64,000 nt of DNA from CAZVVT01 sp964630595. Its GTDB lineage: Bacteria; Chlamydiota; Chlamydiia; Chlamydiales; VFKH01. Shown here piece by piece: positions 59,059-64,000 of the stretch. Under the pieces are notes generated by a model that saw only the letters and a list, made by a program, of their open reading frames with translations, made no database searches and had not been told where the DNA came from. Numbering within the stretch: the stretch's first letter is position 1; the number at the start of each line of letters is the position of its first letter. Made by a program: the position numbers and the translations under genes. The stretch is from the NCBI GenBank assembly GCA_964630595.1, contig CAZVVT010000005.1, positions 12,751-76,750 of the forward strand. Direction: 5' to 3'.

Positions 59059-59947
59059 AGGCCTCGATATCCGCCAGCACCTCTTGCGCACTGCGCTGCG
59101 GGTAAAAAGCGTCGGCTAGTCCCTCTTTGCGCGCTGCGCTGTGCCGATCGTTTTCAATGGCCTCGACAACGCCCTCCCAAAGGCGCGGCACGACAGTGGA
59201 AAAATCATGCGATGAGTAGCGCAGGCCGTTTCGGCTAAGCAAAACAATGGGACGGTCAAAATGGAGAAAGTCGTAGACCAGCGACGAAACATCGCTGATC
59301 AAGCAGCATGCTCTCTGCAGGAGGGGGAAAATGTGCGGCACACTCGGGGCAACCTGCACGCCCTTAAGAGCCTTGATCCGCTCGACAAGGCCGGGTTGGT
59401 CCATCTCCACACGGGGATGAAGTTTTACCACCAGCTGATAGCCTTGCGGTACATGCTCCAGCTCTTCGAGCAGTAGGCTGTTGTCTGCCCCCCAAGTGGG
59501 GGCATAAAGAATTGTTTTTTCAGGCGGGCCAGTTTCCCTTTTCCGCCATGGACCGACGGGGATGGTCACGCGTGGCAGAGCCTTTTTCTGCTCTAGAATG
59601 CGGTGCATTCGCGGGCCCAAGATCAGCGCCGCATCCTCTTGTGCAAAGGCCTCCATCCACCAGCTGTGCTCTCCCTTATCAGAATGGCCATGGGGAACAA
59701 AGATCGCTTTGCCCGGTAGTGCCATCCAATTCGAATAGAGAAGCAGATCCCATTGCGCATAGAGACGTTCAGGATCGCAGTCGATGGGCTCAATCTCTCG
59801 CGCCTGCAGCCCGGGATACCAGGCCAGCGCCCTCTTTTTCTCTTGCGGGTCGGTGAATAGCATGGGCAGAGCGAGCCAGATGGCCAAAGGGCAGAGATGG
59901 TCTAAATGGTGCCTTTCTCCCTCACAGTGCAGAACGGCGGCGCGCAT
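59045..59947 (-). CDS. CDP-glycerol glycerophosphotransferase-like protein
   Basis: The product is 300 residues from the ATG at 59947, overlapping the cytidylyltransferase gene by 26 bases. The TagB/TagF-type C-terminal signature is present: Ile-Leu-Tyr-Ala-Pro-Thr-Trp near residue 145, Val-Lys-Leu-His-Pro near residue 175, and Ile-Ser-Asp-Val-Ser-Ser-Leu-Val-Tyr-Asp-Phe near residue 218. In teichoic acid synthesis such enzymes move glycerol- or ribitol-phosphate from a CDP donor to an acceptor. Its partner upstream could make that donor. Confidence 0.78.
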   Translation of the reverse strand: MRAAVLHCEGERHHLDHLCPLAIWLALPMLFTDPQEKKRALAWYPGLQAREIEPIDCDPERLYAQWDLLLYSNWMALPGKAIFVPHGHSDKGEHSWWMEAFAQEDAALILGPRMHRILEQKKALPRVTIPVGPWRKRETGPPEKTILYAPTWGADNSLLLEELEHVPQGYQLVVKLHPRVEMDQPGLVERIKALKGVQVAPSVPHIFPLLQRACCLISDVSSLVYDFLHFDRPIVLLSRNGLRYSSHDFSTVVPRLWEGVVEAIENDRHSAARKEGLADAFYPQRSAQEVLADIEAYARS

Positions 59948-60566
59948 AGCTTTGGGCCCACTCCCAGTCAAATTCCGTTGTAATCTTAAAATTGCTCTCT
60001 TCTCCCTGCACAATGTAGGGCTTTACCCCCAGCTCCAACACCAAGCGACAGTCATCTACATGCTCGACTAGCTCCGGAACCGTCTCGTGAGCCTTTCTAA
60101 TTAATTGATAATCAAAGCTTTGCGGTGTCTGCCCCCGCCACAACGTGCTGCGATCGGGAATGGTATGGATCTGTTCGCCATCATGGTGCACCAGCGTATC
60201 GCTGCTGGGGATGCAGGTATTTACAGCTTTGTGCACCTGTGCCATGCGGACGTTTTCCGCAACAATTCGCGGCGTGACAAAGGGACGGACAGCGTCGTGG
60301 ATCACCACTGTCTCTGTCCCTTCCGGGCAGGCCAACAGGCCTTGATAGCAGGACTGCCTGCGGCTGGCTCCTCCCTGGACGACGATGCACCCCTCGACGG
60401 GGTGGGGTTGTTTCATGACGAGGACGATGGCGTCAAAGGGCCAGCCCTCCTTTAGCTGCTGAAGGGTGTGTTCATAAACGGGCCTGCCCTCCAAAAGGAG
60501 GTGAGATTTCACAGCACCGCCTAGCCGCTGCCCGGCCCCCGCCATGAGAACAATTGCCACAATCAT
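59922..60566 (-). CDS. IspD/TarI-type cytidylyltransferase
   Basis: The product is 214 residues from the ATG at 60566 (an upstream in-frame GTG at 60584 is less likely). The nucleotidyltransferase motif Met-Ala-Gly-Ala-Gly-Gln-Arg-Leu-Gly, Ala-Ser-Arg-Arg-Gln-Ser near residue 70, His-Asp-Ala-Val-Arg-Pro-Phe near residue 92, and Gly-Gln-Thr-Pro-Gln-Ser-Phe fit both IspD (2-C-methylerythritol 4-phosphate) and TarI/Bcs1-type (ribitol 5-phosphate) enzymes. Context beside a CDP-alditol phosphotransferase-like gene favours an alditol-phosphate substrate, but the IspD role of the non-mevalonate pathway cannot be excluded. Confidence 0.75.
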   Translation of the reverse strand: MIVAIVLMAGAGQRLGGAVKSHLLLEGRPVYEHTLQQLKEGWPFDAIVLVMKQPHPVEGCIVVQGGASRRQSCYQGLLACPEGTETVVIHDAVRPFVTPRIVAENVRMAQVHKAVNTCIPSSDTLVHHDGEQIHTIPDRSTLWRGQTPQSFDYQLIRKAHETVPELVEHVDDCRLVLELGVKPYIVQGEESNFKITTEFDWEWAQSYARRRSAL

Positions 60567-60608
60567 CAATCTACCATTAAACACTGCGAACTATTACAAA
60601 TACAGAAA

Positions 60609-60989
60609 ATGAACCGGGATCCCATCTCCAGGATTGCGCAAGAGGTTTTGTACCGCCAGGCCCTGGAAAACCACTCGCTCACACCTACTCAGGTGCTGGA
60701 GAGCGTCAGCGCTGATCTACCCTCGGGCCAGCTCCTGCGCGCTTGGGCTCTTTTAGAAACCGGTCTTTTTGCCGAAGCTAGCCTCCTGCTTGATAAACTG
60801 AATGGCACCGAGCTGCACGCCGTCGAACAGCGCAGCTTTGAGCAGCTCAACCAAGCCGTTGGTATCTGGCACCAACTTAGTCATGGCGTTGATTCTGACA
60901 AATATGGCCATTGGCTGAATGAAAACAACATCCCCGGCAAAGCGTTTCTTTTACCCCTGTGCCGCAAAACATTAGGAATACCATCATGA
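60609..60989 (+). CDS. Small helical protein coupled to the GH18-like gene
   Basis: The product is 126 residues, helical, with a TPR-like feel (Leu-Leu-Arg-Ala-Trp-Ala-Leu-Leu-Glu-Thr-Gly-Leu-Phe-Ala-Glu-Ala). It has no signal peptide. Its stop overlaps the GH18-like start in ATGA, so the two are translated together. Small partner proteins in front of chlamydial effectors are often secretion chaperones; that is only a hypothesis here. Confidence 0.6.
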   Translation: MNRDPISRIAQEVLYRQALENHSLTPTQVLESVSADLPSGQLLRAWALLETGLFAEASLLLDKLNGTELHAVEQRSFEQLNQAVGIWHQLSHGVDSDKYGHWLNENNIPGKAFLLPLCRKTLGIPS

Positions 60990-62344
60990 CGATTGATCCC
61001 GGCGAAAGTGCTTACCAAGCAAAAGAGGCGGCTGCACAGCTGGCAAAAACTGTGGCTGCAGGTGGCCAACAAGTTACAGGCTCAGCTGCTACCTTCTTCA
61101 GCAATGCAATCACTACATGTGGTGATGGCAGCTGTTATATCGACATGGGTCAAATTGCCGGCGATGCGCTGCGAACAGGCCTGTGGGGCGGCGGTCCAGG
61201 GGGAGGGGATCTATACAACCTCGCTACTGTACAGCCCATTATCGCCTCTTTGATCACTCAACTACAAGCCAGCGGAGTCAGCTCGGTTAGCCTCTCTTTC
61301 GCTCAAGTTTCTGATATTCCCAATTTGGCCTCAGGGCAGTGGACAAATACGGGAAACACCGACTCCATCCTTGATATGTTTCAAAATGGAAATGGTGTAA
61401 CTACGCCCCCTCCCGTGGTTAACACCTCCACGGGCCAAACCGTAGCTCCCAATCTTCTCCAATACTTCAACTCGCAAATGAATAATGCGGGCATCAAAGT
61501 AGATCTCTCTATTGGCGGGCAGGATGCGAACTCGGGAAGTTGGAATATTGGTAGCAACCCTGCGGCCACAGCGACTCAGCTCAGCAATTTTATGAGTGCC
61601 AACAACTTTGCCTCCTGTGATTTTGATATCGAGAATCCATCCGCCCTTATCAGTGCTAACGGTCAAGGCAACGTCGCCACTTTTTTCTCTACATTGCACA
61701 CGAATCTGCAGAGTGCCGGCAAAACGTCTTCCATCACTTTAGACTGCAACGTTCCGGCAACTCCTCCGGGTTGGGACAATTCCGTCTTAAATTTTCTCTT
61801 TCAAAATCCCAGCGGCGGCTGTGTCTTTCCCACCTATTTCGATAGCGTCAATATCATGAATTATGGCGGACCTAATAACCCCCAAGGTGGAAGCACAAAC
61901 GCCTACTTAGATGCAAACAACCCCGTCGATGGTCTACAGCAATGGCTCGCTGTTGTAGGTAACGTCCCCTCTCGTCTTCACGTCGGATTTTGCGTCGGCA
62001 CGGATTACACCAATGCCGCCACATACACAGGCATTACAGGGCAAACTAATTGGGCATCTGTCATCCCCGGACTCACCTCTATGTCGCCAGGTGCAGCCGC
62101 CGCAGCAGTCTACCAAGCCCTCTTAGCTCAAGTGCAAACAAACACGGGCATCAATATGTCCACCATGGGGGCTCCCTTCTGGTGGGCCTCTGATCCCATG
62201 AATCCACCTCCTGCAGGCACGCCCCCTGCCTTCACGGCAGATACCATGATGTCGGACTTTTACACTGCTCTTGGCGGATCAACCGCCGTCAACACCGCCA
62301 CTGTCGATCCGTCACACCACAAAAAACACATGTTCGGGATGTAG
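60986..62344 (+). CDS. GH18 chitinase-like protein without signal peptide
   Basis: The product is 452 residues from the ATG at 60986. Residues 1-70 are Ala/Gly-rich with no signal peptide. A TIM-barrel-type region follows: Val-Asp-Leu-Ser-Ile-Gly-Gly near residue 172 (the chitinase SxGG strand), Cys-Asp-Phe-Asp-Ile-Glu-Asn-Pro at 211-218 (the DxxDxDxE motif, with Glu-216 as acid but the first Asp replaced by Ala-209), and Asp-Ser-Val-Asn-Ile-Met-Asn-Tyr near residue 290. The tail is His-His-Lys-Lys-His-Met-Phe-Gly-Met. It could cleave or bind GlcNAc polymers, for example cyst or host glycans. Confidence 0.72.
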   Translation: MTIDPGESAYQAKEAAAQLAKTVAAGGQQVTGSAATFFSNAITTCGDGSCYIDMGQIAGDALRTGLWGGGPGGGDLYNLATVQPIIASLITQLQASGVSSVSLSFAQVSDIPNLASGQWTNTGNTDSILDMFQNGNGVTTPPPVVNTSTGQTVAPNLLQYFNSQMNNAGIKVDLSIGGQDANSGSWNIGSNPAATATQLSNFMSANNFASCDFDIENPSALISANGQGNVATFFSTLHTNLQSAGKTSSITLDCNVPATPPGWDNSVLNFLFQNPSGGCVFPTYFDSVNIMNYGGPNNPQGGSTNAYLDANNPVDGLQQWLAVVGNVPSRLHVGFCVGTDYTNAATYTGITGQTNWASVIPGLTSMSPGAAAAAVYQALLAQVQTNTGINMSTMGAPFWWASDPMNPPPAGTPPAFTADTMMSDFYTALGGSTAVNTATVDPSHHKKHMFGM

Positions 62345-62555
62345 GCTTCAGATTAGGTCCATTGCGACGGAAAGGCTTTGGCAGGGACGATGATGGGTCG
62401 CGCTGACGAAAGAATCTCTGCTCTGGTTTTCACGCCTAATCTATCATTTTTCTATCGCTAGAAAACGCAAGTTTTTTAAAAGCTTGAATAATGGCTCGAT
62501 GAGCTTTTGTAGGAGGATCGAAAGCTCCCCAAAAGACACCCGTTACCTGCTCCAC
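62345..62555. other. Intergenic region without clear features
   Basis: 211 bases separate two convergent genes. I see no terminator with a strong T-tract, no tRNA and no convincing short reading frame. Confidence 0.5.
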
Positions 62556-63131
62556 TTAAATACTCACCTCTTTAGAAAACCAGTGCGCGTTTTCTAACTG
62601 CACCAAGGCCGCAATAATGCTCTCTCGGCAGTACAGCTGACGAGTAACCCGTCCATTGGTAAGAATGCCGATTAATCCCTCCTGCGCTCCTATCTGAGGA
62701 TGGTCTGTGATTCCTGCATGAAAGCACGCCTGGCTAAGATCCATATTCTTCTCCAATATCAGCCGCAGAACATCAGGCGGAATCTCAAAACCCGTCGATA
62801 GGCCTATGTGGTGACGCTTGCCATTGTAAATACTACACACGCACATATGGATAAATCCTGTTTGAGATCCAATAGCCGGCATCAAGCCGCCTTCGATGCC
62901 AACACTAAACCGCGCATCCAGAACACTCTTGAAGGAGTTTTCCGCTCGATTTTTGGCTCCTAAAATTGTCTCTTCGAGCGACATCGGCTGGTCAGCTACT
63001 TCCGACTGCACAGCAATGGGCACAACCACCGCACTGCTGAGAAAGGGATATTCCTTTAAAATCTCCTGTACGGCTCGAACTTTCGGTCCATTGGTAGAAC
63101 CCACAGCCAAAATAAACGACTTCTCTGACAT
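62556..63131 (-). CDS. YjjX-like non-canonical purine NTPase
   Basis: The product is 191 residues from the ATG at 63131, which avoids overlap with the upstream gene; an in-frame ATG at 63170 would overlap it by 38 bases. Signatures of the inosine/xanthosine triphosphatase family are Val-Gly-Ser-Thr-Asn-Gly-Pro-Lys near the N-terminus, Gln-Pro-Met-Ser-Leu-Glu-Glu-Thr, Ala-Lys-Asn-Arg-Ala, and Val-Gly-Ile-Glu-Gly-Gly. It removes deaminated purine nucleotides from the pool. Confidence 0.85.
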   Translation of the reverse strand: MSEKSFILAVGSTNGPKVRAVQEILKEYPFLSSAVVVPIAVQSEVADQPMSLEETILGAKNRAENSFKSVLDARFSVGIEGGLMPAIGSQTGFIHMCVCSIYNGKRHHIGLSTGFEIPPDVLRLILEKNMDLSQACFHAGITDHPQIGAQEGLIGILTNGRVTRQLYCRESIIAALVQLENAHWFSKEVSI

Positions 63132-63132
63132 T

Positions 63133-63477
63133 TTATCTAGCAAAACCGCTCTTGTCATAAAAGAGTTCAATTGTTGAGATCAGTCCGTCGCGAAAACTCA
63201 ATAAAGAGGCGGCGCGCAAATTTTTATCAAAACCGGGAATTACCACGTCATACACTATCATCGCCTGATCTTTTGCACCAAATTGGGCACGGATGGTGAG
63301 AGTTGTAAAAATATTCGTGAATCTCTGGGCTGCCTTCAGAACTGCTTCTCTGCCGATTACTTTTTCCTGGGGATCCATAAATTGCACATCGGGGTGCAAG
63401 CATTCCTTCACCGCTTCGATATTTTTCTTTCCAAGGGCCGTGTAATACGCTACCCCTAGAGCCTTTGTATCTTCCAT
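63133..63477 (-). CDS. SnoaL/NTF2-like domain protein
   Basis: The product is 114 residues from the ATG at 63477, preceded by an AAGGAGA ribosome site with a 7-base spacer. A longer reading to 63576 would cross the repeat and terminator region and is rejected. The cone-shaped alpha/beta NTF2 fold is suggested by Ala-Tyr-Tyr-Thr-Ala-Leu-Gly-Lys-Lys-Asn, His-Pro-Asp-Val-Gln-Phe-Met-Asp and the C-terminal strands. Such proteins include polyketide cyclases and isomerases; no specific activity is inferred. It is one base from the YjjX-like gene. Confidence 0.72.
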   Translation of the reverse strand: MEDTKALGVAYYTALGKKNIEAVKECLHPDVQFMDPQEKVIGREAVLKAAQRFTNIFTTLTIRAQFGAKDQAMIVYDVVIPGFDKNLRAASLLSFRDGLISTIELFYDKSGFAR

Positions 63478-63508
63478 GATGCGATCTCCTTGGCCTTCAA
63501 ATATACCA

Positions 63509-63559
63509 AAATAATAGAGCAAAAAAAAAGCCCCAAATAATAGAGCAAAAAAAAGCCCC
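63509..63559. repeat. Tandem direct repeat of a poly-A unit
   Basis: A 25-26 base unit (AAATAATAGAGC, then 8 or 9 A, then GCCCC) occurs twice in a row, at 63509-63534 and 63535-63559. The second copy runs into the hairpin at 63555-63582, so the T-tract end of a terminator appears to have been duplicated. Confidence 0.8.
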
Positions 63560-63582
63560 AGCGGTTCGAAAACCACTGGGGC
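63555..63582 (-). terminator. Second rRNA-operon terminator
   Basis: On the minus strand a GC-rich hairpin (stem 63555-63566 with 63571-63582, one mismatch) is followed by eight T residues. It lies downstream of the first terminator of the rRNA operon and before the NTF2-like gene. Confidence 0.8.
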
Positions 63583-63634
63583 GAAAGAGAGAGCGACGCC
63601 GATGGCGCGCTGCGCCTGGCATCAAAAAAAAAAG

Positions 63635-63664
63635 GCCCTGGCGGCCTTTTTTGGCTGCCAGGGC
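63635..63664 (-). terminator. First rRNA-operon terminator
   Basis: On the minus strand an 8-bp GC-rich stem (63635-63642 with 63657-63664), extended by inner pairs around a T/A loop, is followed by a run of about ten T. It lies 10 bases after the 5S gene. Confidence 0.9.
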
Positions 63665-63674
63665 GAAAGAAAAA

Positions 63675-63789
63675 CTTGGCGACGACCTACTCTTCCATGC
63701 TCTTGAGCATAGTACCATCGGCGATGAGGAGCTTGACTTCTGAGTTCGGTATGGGATCAGGTATTGCCTCCTCTCAATGGTCACCAAGT
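63675..63789 (-). rRNA. rrf: 5S ribosomal RNA
   Basis: About 115 nt. On the minus strand it starts with the CTTGGTGACC helix-1 strand and ends with the complementary GGTCGTCGCCAAG. The internal CCATACCGAACTCAGAAGTC-type loop B/C sequence is characteristic of 5S rRNA. Exact ends are estimated. Confidence 0.93.
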
Positions 63790-63837
63790 AAAAACTGCTA
63801 CTACTTTAAAAAGTGTTTCTAATTAAAGTTGTAAACC

Positions 63838-64000
63838 CTGCGGTTAAGCCATTCGACTGGTTAGTATTGGTCAGCTGAACACATTGCTGTGCGTACACCT
63901 CCAACCTATCAACCCGGTCATCTTCCGGGAGTCTATTGGGATATTTTATCTTGAGGGAGGCTTGGCGTTTAGATGCTTTCAACGCTTATCCTTTCCGAAC
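63838..64000 (-). rRNA. rrl: 23S ribosomal RNA, 3' end (partial)
   Basis: The minus strand carries the conserved 23S 3' terminus (GTACTAACCAGTCGAATGGC then TTAACC), preceded by the usual domain VI sequence (GATAAGCGTTGAAAGCATC). The gene continues beyond the window edge. The 3' end is estimated at about 63838. It is followed by 5S after about 48 bases. Confidence 0.93.

Noticed and set aside
63497..63787. Minus-strand 96-residue frame across the end of the rRNA operon
   Set aside because: It spans 5S rRNA and both terminators.

Overview
The window comes from a member of the Chlamydiota, most likely an environmental (amoeba- or protist-associated) lineage. The evidence is a set of chlamydial hallmark genes: an Hc1/HctA histone-like protein, the EUO regulator, an NTT-type ATP/ADP or nucleotide transporter, UhpC, a fused SecDF, and a CHLPS-type hydrolase. 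Blocks of gene order also match what I remember of Chlamydia genomes: lnt-lpxC-fabZ-lpxA-fmt; dacF/rsbW/lipoprotein/TPR protein/dnaE/uhpC/hisS/mip/trmL/trxA; plsC-cmk-cdsA-uppS-secDF-recJ; and gltX/tsp/euo. Base composition looks moderately GC-rich. Many genes overlap by 4-30 bases and start at GTG or TTG.

Layout: 1-3.2 kb holds an SLBB-domain membrane protein and two large proteins with paired hydrophobic segments, which are inclusion-membrane (Inc) candidates. 3.2-8.1 kb is the lipid A and lipoprotein operon plus a DoxX protein. 8.1-12.5 kb has an RsmB-like methyltransferase, a SurA-like chaperone, ksgA and the nucleotide transporter. 12.4-14.4 kb has a CHLPS-like hydrolase coupled to an unusual thiamine pyrophosphokinase-like protein. 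14.4-29 kb is the conserved dacF-to-trxA block, which also carries glmS and lpxI. A tRNA-Leu lies at 29 kb, followed by another two-helix membrane protein. 30.3-40.4 kb holds phospholipid and undecaprenyl synthesis, secDF, recJ and a shortened 23S rRNA uridine methyltransferase.

40-42.3 kb contains the most unusual locus. Two tandem paralogous Ala-rich proteins lie there, and the tail of one is encoded antisense to the 3' end of the methyltransferase gene. The tail of the second paralog is recognisably homologous to it. 42.4-54.7 kb has an MFS transporter, gltX, a tail-specific protease, euo, a CysJ-like reductase, yajC, a glycosyltransferase, a polyproline/coiled-coil protein (effector candidate), an Na+ symporter preceded by a 165-bp nested palindrome, hctA, and an ExbBD energiser with a minimal TonB-like anchor.

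54.6-60.6 kb is one minus-strand operon: an IspD/TarI-like cytidylyltransferase, a CDP-glycerol phosphotransferase-like protein, three glycosyltransferases, and a eukaryotic-type kinase embedded by overlapping ends. It looks like a surface-glycan or alditol-phosphate polymer locus. 60.6-62.3 kb encodes a GH18-like protein with a coupled small partner. The right edge has a YjjX-like NTPase, an NTF2-fold protein, tandem terminators, 5S rRNA and the 3' end of 23S rRNA.

All identifications rest on reading translated sequence and motifs by eye; no database search was possible.
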